Below are positions 7,383-15,870 of a stretch of DNA of 47,198 nucleotides, piece after piece. Location: positions 1 through 47,198 of the forward strand of contig JACNLA010000030.1 in assembly GCA_014381745.1 (NCBI GenBank), given 5' to 3'. The notes beneath the pieces are model-generated. The model made no database searches, was not told the DNA's origin, and saw nothing but the letters and a program-made list of their open reading frames with translations. Every line of letters starts with the position of its first letter. Positions within the stretch are counted from its first letter, which is position 1. The DNA comes from Actinomycetota bacterium. GTDB taxonomy: Bacteria; Actinomycetota; Acidimicrobiia; Acidimicrobiales; MedAcidi-G1. Position numbers and translations under genes: made by a program.

Positions 7383-9343
7383 TGACCGAAACGACCACCG
7401 TCGACGACGTGGTGACCCAACCGCTCGGCGTATATACGCGTCCCAGGGGCGGCACCGGCTGGCGGGACTGGATCACGACGGTCGATCACAAGAAGATCGG
7501 CATCCTCTACGGCGTTGCGGCCCTGTTCTTCTTTGTTGTGGGTGGCATCGAGGCCCTGCTCATCCGGCTGCAGTTGGCTACCCCCAACGGAACCGTCCTG
7601 GGCGCCGACATGTACAACCAGGTCTTCACGATGCACGGCGTCACCATGATCTTCCTGGCTGCGATGCCGCTGTCAGCGGCGTTCGCCAACTACCTGATAC
7701 CACTTCAGATCGGTGCCAGGGATGTCGCCTTCCCCCGTCTGAATGCCCTCAGCTTCTGGATATTCCTGGCTGGCGGGATCGTCTTGAACCTCTCGTGGGT
7801 TCTGGGTGGGGCACCTGACGGCGGCTGGTTCGGGTATGCGCCCAACACCGGAATCGTCTTCTCACCGAGTGCCGGGATGGACTTCTACGCCCTGGGCCTC
7901 CAGATCACCGGTGTCGCCTCGTTGATGTCGTCGATCAACCTCACGGTCACGATCCTCAACATGCGCGCACCCGGCATGACGCTCTTCCGCATGCCGGTGT
8001 TCACATGGATGATGCTGGTAACCCAGCTGCTCCTGGTGTTCGCCATGCCGGTCATTGCCGTGGCACTCTTCCTGTTGGCCTTCAGCCGCCTGTTCGGTGC
8101 CAAGTTCTTTGACCCGGCAGTGGGAGGCGATGCCCTGCTGTGGCAGCACCTCTTCTGGATCTTCGGGCATCCCGAGGTCTACATCCTGATACTGCCCTCG
8201 TTCGGAATCATCTCCGAGGTGATCCCGACCTTTTCCCGCAAGCCCATATTCGGGTACTCGTTCATGGTGTTCTCCGGAATCGCCATCGGTTTCATGGGCT
8301 GGGGCGTGTGGGCGCACCACATGTTCGTGTCCGGCATCGGTCCGATCTCGGTGGCTGCCTTCTCCCTGTCGACGATGTTCATCGCCGTGCCGACCGGCGT
8401 GAAGATCCTGAACTGGATGGCCACCATGTGGGGTGGCCGGATCAAGTTCTCGGCTCCGATGCTGTTCGCCGTGGGCGTCGTCTCCATGTTCACCATTGGC
8501 GGCCTGTCTGGCGTGACCCACGCAATCTCACCGGCTGACACCCAGCAGACCGACACCTACTACATCGTCGCCCACTTCCACTACGTGATCTTCGGCGGAA
8601 TCATCTTCGGCCTCTTCGCCGGCCTCTACTTCTGGTGGCCGAAGGTGTTTGGTCACATGCTCAGCGACCTCGTCGGCAAGTGGAACTTCTGGGTGATGCT
8701 GGTCGGGTTCAACCTGACCTTTGGACCGATGCACGTTCTGGGCCTGCAGGGCATGTCGCGGCGCATCGATAGCTACAGCCCCGGTTTCGGTTTCGAGCTC
8801 TGGAACATGGTGTCCACGGTTGGTTCGTTCCTGATCGCACTGAGCGTCGCCATCTTTGTCATCAACGTGATCGTGTCTGCGATGAAGGCCAGGGGTCAGG
8901 CGCCCTGTGGGCCCGATCCGTGGGATGCACGCAGCCTCGAGTGGTTGACGCCAAACCCGACCCCGGTCCACAACTTCGACGAGATCCCTGTTGTCGAGAG
9001 CCTTGACGAGTTCTGGCACCGCAAGTACGGGACCGATGAGGACGGCCGCATCGTGAGGGTGGCCTCAGCTGAGGAGGTCTGTGAGGACGGTTCAGCCGTG
9101 GGTGTGCACCTTCCGTCGCCTTCCTTCTGGCCGATCGTGTTCGCCAGTGGTTTGCCCTTCATTGCACTGGGCCTCATCTTCAACCTGTGGCTGACCGTGC
9201 CCGGTGGGCTGCTCGTCGTGATGGCCATCTACGCCTGGATCTTCGAGCCGGTAGACGACCCGGATGCTGCCCATGGGGACCACGACGACCACGGTGGCGA
9301 TGAAGCAGCGGCCGACACCACCGAGGAGGCCCCCGTTGTCTGA
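7382..9343 (+). CDS. ctaD: Cytochrome c oxidase subunit I (caa3 type) with C-terminal CtaF-like extension
   Basis: This is the catalytic subunit of the aa3-type oxidase. All ligands are present: the low-spin heme His85 (FTMHGVTM), the CuB His and crosslinked Tyr (GHPEVYIL), the CuB His pair (WAHHMF), and the heme a3 and heme a His residues (AHFHYVIFGG). After the usual C terminus (DPWDARSLEWLTPNPTPVHNF) there is an extra region of about 120 residues with two helices and an acidic, His-rich tail. It resembles actinobacterial subunit IV (CtaF). ATG 7382 overlaps the ctaC stop by one base, and GTG 7379 directly before it is an alternative. Confidence 0.97.
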   Translation: MTETTTVDDVVTQPLGVYTRPRGGTGWRDWITTVDHKKIGILYGVAALFFFVVGGIEALLIRLQLATPNGTVLGADMYNQVFTMHGVTMIFLAAMPLSAAFANYLIPLQIGARDVAFPRLNALSFWIFLAGGIVLNLSWVLGGAPDGGWFGYAPNTGIVFSPSAGMDFYALGLQITGVASLMSSINLTVTILNMRAPGMTLFRMPVFTWMMLVTQLLLVFAMPVIAVALFLLAFSRLFGAKFFDPAVGGDALLWQHLFWIFGHPEVYILILPSFGIISEVIPTFSRKPIFGYSFMVFSGIAIGFMGWGVWAHHMFVSGIGPISVAAFSLSTMFIAVPTGVKILNWMATMWGGRIKFSAPMLFAVGVVSMFTIGGLSGVTHAISPADTQQTDTYYIVAHFHYVIFGGIIFGLFAGLYFWWPKVFGHMLSDLVGKWNFWVMLVGFNLTFGPMHVLGLQGMSRRIDSYSPGFGFELWNMVSTVGSFLIALSVAIFVINVIVSAMKARGQAPCGPDPWDARSLEWLTPNPTPVHNFDEIPVVESLDEFWHRKYGTDEDGRIVRVASAEEVCEDGSAVGVHLPSPSFWPIVFASGLPFIALGLIFNLWLTVPGGLLVVMAIYAWIFEPVDDPDAAHGDHDDHGGDEAAADTTEEAPVV

Positions 9344-9935
9344 TTCCGCCACCACCGACCACGCAACCACCACCGGCATGTCTCACAACAAGTTGGCGAT
9401 GTGGGTGTTCCTGGGGTCTGAGTGCCTGCTCTTTGGCGCGTTGATCTCGACCTACCTCGTGTACCGCGGACGGTTCGCCGACGGTCCGGCACCTGGCGAC
9501 ATCTTCGACATCCCGTTCACCTCGGTCAGTTCCTTTGTGTTGCTTATGAGCTCGCTGACGATGGTCCTGGCCCTGTCTGCGCTCCAGCGTGGCGATATCC
9601 GCAACAACCGCCTCTGGTTGTTGACCACCGCTCTGCTGGGGTCGCTGTTCATCGGTGGTCAGGTCTACGAGTTCACGACCTTCTTCAGGGAGGGCCTCGG
9701 CTACACGACCAGCCCGTTCTCGTCGGCCTTCTTCACGCTCACCGGCTTCCACGGGGTGCACGTCAGCATCGGCATCTTGATGCTCATGTCCATGTTCATC
9801 TCGTCGTTGCGGGGAACCCTCCGCAAGGAGCACTCTGAGACCGTCGAGATCATTGGCCTCTACTGGCACTTCGTCGACATCATCTGGATCTTCATCTTCA
9901 CTGTCATCTACCTGGTGCCCTCACCCACCAGCTGA
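9336..9935 (+). CDS. ctaE: Cytochrome c oxidase subunit III
   Basis: This five-helix subunit III of about 199 residues is typical of actinobacteria. Conserved features are KLAMWVFLGSECLLFGALISTYLVYR with a membrane Glu, the GQVYEFTTF and GFHGVHVSIGI helices, and EIIGLYWHFVDIIWIFIF at the C terminus. It stabilises the proton-uptake side of subunit I. The likely start is TTG 9336, eight bases before the ctaD stop. ATG 9378 would remove the first 14 residues, which are not conserved. Confidence 0.95.
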   Translation: MSDSATTDHATTTGMSHNKLAMWVFLGSECLLFGALISTYLVYRGRFADGPAPGDIFDIPFTSVSSFVLLMSSLTMVLALSALQRGDIRNNRLWLLTTALLGSLFIGGQVYEFTTFFREGLGYTTSPFSSAFFTLTGFHGVHVSIGILMLMSMFISSLRGTLRKEHSETVEIIGLYWHFVDIIWIFIFTVIYLVPSPTS

Positions 9936-9951
9936 CCGGGGAGCAACATCG

Positions 9952-10281
9952 ATGAGCACCACCGAGACCACCGAAGAGCAGGAAGAGGTCGTCCACGACG
10001 ACCACGACCATCCGTCTGACGCAAAGTACTTCCAGATCGCCATCATCCTCGGCGTGTTGACGGCCCTCGAGGTTGCCACCTACTACGTGGACATCGGCCC
10101 GGCGCTGATTCCGACCCTCATGGTCATGATGGTTGTGAAGTTCTTCATGGTGGCGGCCTGGTTCATGCACCTCCGTTTCGACAACAGCCTGTTCACCAAG
10201 TTCTTTGTGTCCGGTCTGGTGCTGGCTGTAGCCGTGTATGTCATCGCCCTCAGCACCTTCGAGTTCTGGTCCAAGGGCTGA
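9952..10281 (+). CDS. Cytochrome c oxidase subunit IV (prokaryotic COX4 type)
   Basis: This 109-residue protein has an acidic, His-rich N terminus (HDDHDHPSDAKYFQ) followed by three hydrophobic helices. The FFMVAAWFMHLRFDN segment is the signature of the prokaryotic subunit IV family (CtaF/CyoD-like). It is a small accessory subunit of the oxidase. ATG 9952 is preceded by GGGGAG at good distance, and the gene begins 16 bases after the ctaE stop. Together with the CtaF-like tail on CtaD, the operon encodes two kinds of subunit IV sequence. Confidence 0.88.
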   Translation: MSTTETTEEQEEVVHDDHDHPSDAKYFQIAIILGVLTALEVATYYVDIGPALIPTLMVMMVVKFFMVAAWFMHLRFDNSLFTKFFVSGLVLAVAVYVIALSTFEFWSKG

Positions 10282-10353
10282 CATGAGCCACCACCCGGCC
10301 CGAAACGGGGCACGGGTCTACATCCTGTCTCTCCAGGCCCGCAGGACATTGCT

Positions 10354-11238
10354 GTGATGGCCTCCGTGGTGGGCCCGTGGGATTGGCAGGCCCACCCTGA
10401 GGTCTGGTTCCTCGTCGGGGCAATCGTGGTGCTGGGCTGGTGGGCGGCCCGGGTGATCGGACCGAAGGTTGTCCCGGCGGGCACCCCCGTAACGACGCCG
10501 TTCCAGAGGCGGGCCTTCGTGGCGGCCACCGTATTGCTGTTGGTTTCGGCTGACTGGCCGATGCACGACATCGCCGAGGACCATCTCTACTCGGTGCACA
10601 TGCTCCAGCACCTGTTGATCACGTTCATAGTTCCTCCGCTGTTTCTGCTGGCGATGCCTGCCTGGCTGGCAAGGCTGTTGATACTGGAGGGCGGGTTCGG
10701 TGCGCGGGTGCTAAGGAGGCTGACACATCCTGTTGTGGCCGGCCTGATCTTCAACGGGCTGGTGGCGTTGACCCACTGGGGCAGCGTTGTGACCTGGTCC
10801 GCGGAGCTCGGGGCTTTCCACTACGGGGTCCACGTCACCTTGTTCGCAGCAGCGCTGGCCATGTGGATGCCCGTGGTGGCTCCGTTGCCGGAGCTTCGAT
10901 TGTCGCCACCCGGCCAGATGCTCTACCTGTTCCTGATGTCGATAATCCCGACGATCCCTGCGGCATGGCTGACCTTTGCCGATGGCGTCGTGTATCCCAG
11001 CTACGACGACGGCTACGAGCTCTGGGGCATAACCGTGCGCTCTGACCAGCAGTCAGCCGGCCTGATCATGAAGCTTCTGGGCGGCTTCTACATCTGGGGG
11101 ATCATCGTCGTGAAGTTCTTCTCCTTTACCCGGGAGCAGAACCGTCAAGATCAGCGCCTCCGGCCGGCCGCGGGTCGTCTTCCTGACGGCCGTTCGGCTC
11201 CGACATCGCAGACCTCGGTACCGGAATCAGCCGAGTAG
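10354..11238 (+). CDS. ctaG: Cytochrome c oxidase assembly protein CtaG (caa3 type)
   Basis: This polytopic membrane protein of about 294 residues belongs to the caa3_CtaG family, involved in copper delivery and assembly of the oxidase. Conserved His-containing helices are visible: WPMHDIAEDHLYSVHMLQHLLI, NGLVALTHW and ELGAFHYGVHVTLF. The C terminus is soluble and Arg-rich. GTG 10354 has AGGAC six bases upstream, and ATG 10357 is the next codon. It follows subunit IV by 72 bases and closes the respiratory block. Confidence 0.92.
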   Translation: MMASVVGPWDWQAHPEVWFLVGAIVVLGWWAARVIGPKVVPAGTPVTTPFQRRAFVAATVLLLVSADWPMHDIAEDHLYSVHMLQHLLITFIVPPLFLLAMPAWLARLLILEGGFGARVLRRLTHPVVAGLIFNGLVALTHWGSVVTWSAELGAFHYGVHVTLFAAALAMWMPVVAPLPELRLSPPGQMLYLFLMSIIPTIPAAWLTFADGVVYPSYDDGYELWGITVRSDQQSAGLIMKLLGGFYIWGIIVVKFFSFTREQNRQDQRLRPAAGRLPDGRSAPTSQTSVPESAE

Positions 11239-11255
11239 GCGTAACCAGCCCCCGC

Positions 11256-11261
11256 TAGGTT
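11256..11261 (+). promoter_or_regulatory. -10 box TAGGTT before serS
   Basis: TAGGTT ends seven bases before the GTG start of serS at 11269, matching the spacing seen before dut and the desaturase. No ribosome-binding site is present, so the serS mRNA is probably leaderless. Confidence 0.5.
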
Positions 11262-11268
11262 CTGATCT

Positions 11269-12549
11269 GTGATCGACCTCCGGCTCCTCAGGAGCTCACC
11301 TGATTCTGTCAAGGCCGGTATCGCCAGGCGTGGCGAGGACACGGCGCCCCTTGACCGGGTACTGGAGCTGGATGCCCGCCAGCGTCAGTTGGCCGAGGAA
11401 CGTGATTCCCTGCGGAACGAGGTCCGCACCATCTCCCAGGAGGTGGGTGGCCTGCACAAGGAGGGCCGAGGCGACGAGGCGTCGGCGCTCCAGGATCGCA
11501 GTCGTGAGTTGGGAGAGAAGGCTGAGGCTCTTGCCGATGAAGCTGACGGGTTGGCTGCTGAGATTCGCAACCTTCTGTTGCGTATACCGAACGTTCCCGC
11601 TGATGAGTGTCCCGACGGTGCAAACGAACACGACAACGTCGTTACCCGGGTGGAGGGCTTCGATGAGGCCACATGGGCGGACCACCAGAGGGTCCCCCAC
11701 TGGGATATCGGTGAGCAACTCGGCATCTTGGACGTGGAACGCGGGACCAAGCTGTCTGGCTCAATGTTCGTCATGTACAGCGGTCTCGGGGCGACGTTGT
11801 GCCGTGCGCTCGTGCAGTACGGCCTGGACCGCAACGTCGATGCCTACCGCGAGATGAGGCCGCCGACGCTTGTGTCCACGTCCACGATGACCTCCACGGG
11901 TCACCTCCCCAAGTTTGAGGACGACGCCTACCACCTCGAACGTGACGATCTGTGGGCCATCCCAACCGCTGAGGTGCCGCTCACCTCTCTGGCGCGTGAT
12001 GAGGTTCTCGCTGAGGCCGACCTGCCCATGAAGTTGATGGCCCACACGTCGTGTTTCCGGCGTGAGGCCGGGTCGGCTGGGCGTGATACCCGTGGCCTCC
12101 TGCGGATTCACGAGTTCGACAAGGTCGAGTTGCTGGCCTACGCCACCCCGGAGCAGGCTGCCGAGGTACACGCCGACATTCTGGCCAGGGCCGAGTCCGC
12201 GATGGCCGATCTTGGCCTCGTCTATCGCATCCTGGATCTGTGTACCGGAGACCTGGGCGCCTCGTCCGCCCGGACCTTCGACATTGAGGTCTATGCACCG
12301 GGTGCCGACCAGTGGCTCGAGGTCTCGTCGGTGTCATGGTTCAGCGACTATCAGGCGCGCCGGGCCAACGTCAGGTACAGGCCCGAGGGGCAGAAGGGCA
12401 CGGCCGTCGTGCACACCCTCAACGGTTCGGGCCTGGCTGTGCCCAGGGTGTGGGCGGCCGTTGTTGAGACCCACCGGCAGGCCGACGGAACCATTGCAAT
12501 ACCCGAGCCCCTGTTGCCCTACTTCCGTGGTGACACGGTGATTGCCTGA
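11269..12549 (+). CDS. serS: Serine--tRNA ligase
   Basis: SerS charges tRNA-Ser and tRNA-Sec with serine. The 426-residue protein begins MIDLRLLRSSPDSVKAGIARRG and has the long N-terminal coiled-coil arm (about residues 30-100) that reads the tRNA-Ser variable arm. The class II core follows, with motif 2 (CFRREAGSAGRDTRGLLRIHEF) and motif 3 (NGSGLAVPRVWAAVVET). Length and motif order are normal. The GTG start sits seven bases behind a TANNNT box and lacks a ribosome-binding site. It converges on the crcB pair, with four bases between the stop codons. Confidence 0.98.
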   Translation: MIDLRLLRSSPDSVKAGIARRGEDTAPLDRVLELDARQRQLAEERDSLRNEVRTISQEVGGLHKEGRGDEASALQDRSRELGEKAEALADEADGLAAEIRNLLLRIPNVPADECPDGANEHDNVVTRVEGFDEATWADHQRVPHWDIGEQLGILDVERGTKLSGSMFVMYSGLGATLCRALVQYGLDRNVDAYREMRPPTLVSTSTMTSTGHLPKFEDDAYHLERDDLWAIPTAEVPLTSLARDEVLAEADLPMKLMAHTSCFRREAGSAGRDTRGLLRIHEFDKVELLAYATPEQAAEVHADILARAESAMADLGLVYRILDLCTGDLGASSARTFDIEVYAPGADQWLEVSSVSWFSDYQARRANVRYRPEGQKGTAVVHTLNGSGLAVPRVWAAVVETHRQADGTIAIPEPLLPYFRGDTVIA

Positions 12550-12553
12550 CCGT

Positions 12554-12886
12554 TCAGCCGGCCAGGGCGATTCCGCCGAGCGCTGCAACCATGCCACCAA
12601 CGAGGGTCAGCGCCACGTAGACGCCGCCCGCCGGTATTCCACGCTCGTCGGCCAGCGCCGATGTGTCGGCCACGAATGCTGAGAACGTGGTCAGGGCTCC
12701 CAGACCACCGGCACCGATGATCGTCAGGCCCGGTCCGGTCCAGCCTGCCATCAGGCCCAGGGCGAACGAACCGGCCACGTTCACGACGAGGGTGCCGCGT
12801 TCGACACCCGGCCAGATGTGCACTGCCGCCAGCCGGAGTGCCGTCGCCGCACCTGCGGCCAGGGCGAACAGGAGGACGGTGGTCAC
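12554..12886 (-). CDS. crcB: Fluoride efflux channel CrcB/Fluc, second subunit
   Basis: This 110-residue, four-helix membrane protein belongs to the Fluc family, which exports toxic fluoride. The hallmarks are LVVNVAGSFALGLMAG and GGLGALTTFSAFVADT. It overlaps the upstream crcB gene by four bases (GTGA), so the two subunits are made together. In many Gram-positive bacteria Fluc channels work as antiparallel heterodimers of such paired genes. Confidence 0.93.
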   Translation of the reverse strand: MTTVLLFALAAGAATALRLAAVHIWPGVERGTLVVNVAGSFALGLMAGWTGPGLTIIGAGGLGALTTFSAFVADTSALADERGIPAGGVYVALTLVGGMVAALGGIALAG

Positions 12887-13266
12887 GAGGTTGTTCCGGT
12901 TGTGACGGCTCGAGCCCGGTCAAAGAAGATGAGGCCGCCGATCACGGAAGCGATCAGGTAGGTGATGGCGATTCCCAGATGGTCTGAGCGCATCAACTGT
13001 GCGGCTTCGACGGTGAATGTCGAGAACGTGGTCAGGCCTCCGCAGAAGCCTGTACCGATGAGGAGCCTGGCATTGTGGTGCACGCCTCTCCCCACGAGCA
13101 GTCCAAGGAGAGCGCAACCGACCAGGTTCACGATCAGCACCGACCAGGGAAACGTTGTTGCCGGACCGAGGGTGAGTAGCGCCCAACGTGTGCCGGCTCC
13201 GAGCGCACCGGCGACCGCTACGAGGCCGGTGACCGTCGGTGTCACCCGTGGATTGTGTCGGGACAT
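12883..13266 (-). CDS. crcB: Fluoride efflux channel CrcB/Fluc, first subunit
   Basis: This is the 127-residue partner of the following gene. It has four helices and the family motifs GAGTRWALL, LIVNLVGCALLGLLVGR and GFCGGLTTFSTFTVEA, the last being the Phe-rich, Thr-Thr-Phe-Ser segment around the sodium and fluoride sites. It begins nine bases after the CcdA-like gene on the same strand, so it is probably transcribed with the redox genes, though no functional link is evident. No fluoride riboswitch was recognised upstream. Confidence 0.93.
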   Translation of the reverse strand: MSRHNPRVTPTVTGLVAVAGALGAGTRWALLTLGPATTFPWSVLIVNLVGCALLGLLVGRGVHHNARLLIGTGFCGGLTTFSTFTVEAAQLMRSDHLGIAITYLIASVIGGLIFFDRARAVTTGTTS

Positions 13267-13275
13267 GCGTGATTC

Positions 13276-14388
13276 CTAGGGGCGGCGCCGCCGGGTTGAG
13301 CCCTGCAGAGATGCCCGGGTCCAGGTAAGGAGAATGACCAGAACTGTGGCTGTTACGAGCACCTCAAGTGGAACTGCCCACCGAGCCGGGTCGGACAACC
13401 AGTGTGATATCCGTGCAGGCCAGGCGATGGCAACGCGGACCACCGGGAAGAGGGCCAGTTCGCCGCGGTACATGATGCCCTCGAGCACAGCCCAGGCAAC
13501 GGCTGTTGCTATCAGCAGGTCTCGCCGTTTCCGTGCGGCCATTGCAGGTGCGATTCCCCAGATGGCGATGGTCCAGATGAGGAGCCACAGGGCCAGGCCC
13601 ACCCGCGTTCCGCCCACGTCGGCGGTCCAGTTGGTGAGGTGCACCTGCAGGGTGGTCACGGCGTCGACGATCGGGTTCGAGCCGGTGTTGACGTCGGCCA
13701 GGATACGGATTTCGTAGATTCCGTAGACGATCAGGTAGGCGCCGCCCAGGAGCAGGGCGAATGCCCCGATGCGGTCTATGTGGGGGAGCAGCCTGCGGAG
13801 GTGTCGCACGGCTCCGCCTCGGGCGACCGCCAGCGAGAGGGTCAGGGCGGTCAGCACGGCGGCCATGCCGGCGGCGAAGGCCAGGTAGACGATTAGGCCC
13901 TCGATGATTCCGTCGCGTTGAAAGCTGCCCGCTACGTGCAGCAGGAACAGCGGTGCGGCGCAACCGATTGACACCACGGCGTAGGACACACCGAATCCGA
14001 ACACAGACCAGAGTTCCCGTGAGCGAGGGCCACTTCGGGGTTGCAGGAACGAGAGGTTCGGCTTGCGACCGGCCAGGATCGCTATGCCGTAGGGGATCAG
14101 AGCGATGCCGACAGCGACGGTCACCCACGGGGTGCGTCGGGCTACGGCATCCTCGCTGACAAGGTAGGTGACGGCCAGGCCGAGCGCACCGAACACCATG
14201 ACGAAGGCGCCTGCCAGGGTGAGGCTCACTACCAGGCCCCGCATCACCTGTTCGGGCCGGGCACGGGTGTCGTCGGTGTCTCGCCCGATGAAGTATCCGA
14301 GCCATGTTGGCAGCATGGCGAAGCCGCACGGGTTGACCGCTGTCACGATTCCGAGGGTGAACGGCAGGGCTATGCCGATGTCGATCAT
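13276..14388 (-). CDS. CcdA/DsbD-type transmembrane electron carrier with extra C-terminal helices
   Basis: The N-terminal 220 residues are a CcdA-like six-helix unit. Conserved Cys occur in the first helix (AVNPCGFAMLPTWLGYFIG) and the fourth (VSIGCAAPLFLLHVAG). These pass reducing equivalents from cytoplasmic thioredoxin to proteins outside the membrane. A further C-terminal part of about 150 residues adds several more helices (LALWLLIWTIAIWGIAPAM and others). That makes this 370 residues against about 220-240 for plain CcdA, so the C-terminal function is unknown. ATG 14388 starts just before the hydrophobic N terminus. The TlpA-like lipoprotein encoded 25 bases upstream is its likely partner. 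Confidence 0.88.
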   Translation of the reverse strand: MIDIGIALPFTLGIVTAVNPCGFAMLPTWLGYFIGRDTDDTRARPEQVMRGLVVSLTLAGAFVMVFGALGLAVTYLVSEDAVARRTPWVTVAVGIALIPYGIAILAGRKPNLSFLQPRSGPRSRELWSVFGFGVSYAVVSIGCAAPLFLLHVAGSFQRDGIIEGLIVYLAFAAGMAAVLTALTLSLAVARGGAVRHLRRLLPHIDRIGAFALLLGGAYLIVYGIYEIRILADVNTGSNPIVDAVTTLQVHLTNWTADVGGTRVGLALWLLIWTIAIWGIAPAMAARKRRDLLIATAVAWAVLEGIMYRGELALFPVVRVAIAWPARISHWLSDPARWAVPLEVLVTATVLVILLTWTRASLQGSTRRRRP

Positions 14389-14413
14389 CGGTGGCGCCCC
14401 GGGTCGATGGCCT

Positions 14414-14911
14414 TCATGACAGGTATTCGTCGATGGCCGCCCGGAGGCCGTCGTAGTCGAGCTGCCCCTGGTGGACTCGCACAAGTTCACCTGACCTGTT
14501 GATGAAGGCAGTTGTAGGTAGGCCGACTGCACCTAGTGCCGCAACGAAGCCGCCGTCGGGGTCCTGGCCGAGCAGGTAGGTGATGCCGATCTCCTCGATC
14601 CGCTGGGCCGCACGGACGGGCGAGTCGCTGATGTTGAGCCCCACGAACCGGATCTCGTCACCGCGCTCACGGTGAACCGCCTCAAGGTCGGGCATCTCCT
14701 CCAGACACGGTGCACACCATGTGGCCCAGAGGTTGACCACGATCGGTCGACCGTCCTCCCGGTTGAGTTCAGCCAGGGTGGTGGTTCCGCCTTCGACCAG
14801 CTCAAAGGGCCTGTCCAGGGCGCCGTCTCTTGTGAGGGAACCGCTGGCTTCGGTTCCACAGGACATGGAGACGAGAGCCAGAAGAAGAAAGGCGATTGGG
14901 AGCCTGGACAC
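14414..14911 (-). CDS. TlpA/ResA-like thioredoxin-fold lipoprotein
   Basis: This 165-residue exported thioredoxin-fold protein has a short signal with lipobox ALVSMSCG (Cys at 18), then a TlpA/AhpC-TSA domain with the active site NLWATWCAPCLEEMP (WCAPC) and the cis-Pro loop GLPTTAFI. Such proteins reduce disulfides outside the membrane, for example in apocytochrome c or the CuA site. Next to a CcdA-like carrier, and with a caa3 oxidase nearby, a role in cytochrome c or CuA maturation is plausible (inference). The start is GTG 14911, chosen because the signal sequence begins there. Confidence 0.9.
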   Translation of the reverse strand: MSRLPIAFLLLALVSMSCGTEASGSLTRDGALDRPFELVEGGTTTLAELNREDGRPIVVNLWATWCAPCLEEMPDLEAVHRERGDEIRFVGLNISDSPVRAAQRIEEIGITYLLGQDPDGGFVAALGAVGLPTTAFINRSGELVRVHQGQLDYDGLRAAIDEYLS

Positions 14912-14950
14912 GGGCCTGACGGTAGTCGGGGTCCGGGTGGATTGGTGCGC

Positions 14951-14992
14951 CCACGGGCCGGGGATCGCCGGTGGCGTCACCCCGGCCCGTGG
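14951..14992. other. Long perfect hairpin between whiB and the tlpA-like gene
   Basis: CCACGGGCCGGGG (14951-14963) and its exact reverse complement (14980-14992) flank a 16-base loop. No T-run follows on either strand, so this is not a classical intrinsic terminator. It lies 71 bases past the whiB stop and 40 bases before the tlpA-like start. Confidence 0.5.
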
Positions 14993-15062
14993 TGGGCAGC
15001 TTGTGCTCCCCGTGGGCCGACCGGATGGTTGGCCCCGGGCGTCGGGAGGGGTTTCCGACGGT

Positions 15063-15389
15063 TCAGGCCGACCGCTGGAGGTGGACCGGGATCGGCACCA
15101 CGGGGAGCTGGTCTTCGGGACGTGGCACCCTGGGGGGCCGTCCTCGGCGTCGTTTGGTGGCGAGCATTCGCCCGTTCCTGAACAACTGGCCGCCCCACAC
15201 GCCCCACGGCTCGCGGCGCACGAGGGCGCCCTCGAGGCAGGAAGCCAGGGTTGGGCACTCGGCGCAAATTCGCTTGGCGGCGGCAATGTCGCCGAGGTCC
15301 TCTGAGAAGAAGACGTCCAGCGGAACGCCGAGGCGCGCACATGCTGCGTCGTCGCGCCATACCTCCGGTTCGTACTGGAGTGCCTGCAT
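15063..15389 (-). CDS. WhiB family transcriptional regulator
   Basis: This 108-residue WhiB-like (Wbl) protein has four conserved Cys for a [4Fe-4S] cluster: the first in DDAACARLG (Cys17), then CAECPTLASC (three Cys). The turn motif GVWGG follows, then a basic C-terminal tail (KRRRGRPPRVPRP) with an AT-hook-like GRP core that contacts DNA. Wbl proteins are restricted to actinobacteria and their phages and act with the principal sigma factor. Which Wbl subfamily this is cannot be decided by eye. The ATG is preceded by AGGAC. Confidence 0.95.
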   Translation of the reverse strand: MQALQYEPEVWRDDAACARLGVPLDVFFSEDLGDIAAAKRICAECPTLASCLEGALVRREPWGVWGGQLFRNGRMLATKRRRGRPPRVPRPEDQLPVVPIPVHLQRSA

Positions 15390-15462
15390 TGTCCTGCTTT
15401 CCCTTCTGAAACTTCTGTTTCGTGGATTTCTTGTCGTCGTTGGCGGTGAAAAACCAGAAAGA

Positions 15463-15482
15463 CCGCCGGATTTCTCCGGCGG
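15463..15482 (-). terminator. Intrinsic terminator, minus strand
   Basis: An eight-base perfect stem (CCGCCGGA / TCCGGCGG) with a four-base loop is followed on the minus strand by TCTTTCTGGTTTTTC. It lies about 30 bases past the stop of the small minus-strand ORF at 15513 and upstream of whiB, as expected for termination of that small gene. Confidence 0.6.
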
Positions 15483-15512
15483 CCTCGGGGGTTTGGTGTG
15501 CGGTTCAGCTGA

Positions 15513-15749
15513 TCAGCTGGTTGCTCCCCGGGGCCGCTGGTGGATGGTCCAGAACACGTGCTTGCCCAGATGGGTGGACGTGGTCCATGTGGCCGTAGAC
15601 GTGGCCGGATAGGCCGGCTTTACGGCGCGTGACGTGAACACTGGCGCGCCGGCCGGCTGGCCGTGACGGTTCTGGTTCATCGTTTCCATGGTCTTGTCTG
15701 TTTGCCCTTTTGGGGTCCGTTTTGTGTTCTCTGTCTGGTCGGATGGCAC
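15513..15749 (-). CDS. Possible small protein of unknown function
   Basis: A 78-codon minus-strand ORF with a GTG start preceded by GGAAGG; an internal ATG at 15689 would give 58 residues. The product is polar, basic and Thr/His-rich toward its C terminus (TSTATWTTSTHLGKHVFW) and has no membrane segment. I do not recognise it. Support comes from its position between orn and whiB and from an intrinsic terminator directly downstream. The alternative is a small RNA ending at the same terminator. Confidence 0.35.
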   Translation of the reverse strand: MPSDQTENTKRTPKGQTDKTMETMNQNRHGQPAGAPVFTSRAVKPAYPATSTATWTTSTHLGKHVFWTIHQRPRGATS

Positions 15750-15870
15750 GGGGCCTTCCGGTCAGGCACCCAAGGTTATGGGTAGCCACGACGAGTGACC
15801 ACCCAACACCATTGTGTGGTGGCCGTCAAGTGAATAAACGGTTTCGCCCTGAAACAGGGAAAACCGCAGG

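Noticed and set aside
12554-13266. Fluoride riboswitch before crcB
   Set aside because: No pseudoknot-like conserved leader was found; only nine bases separate crcB from the gene before it.
14971-15612. Plus-strand ORF of 213 codons
   Set aside because: Shadow over whiB, whose Cys pattern is unmistakable.
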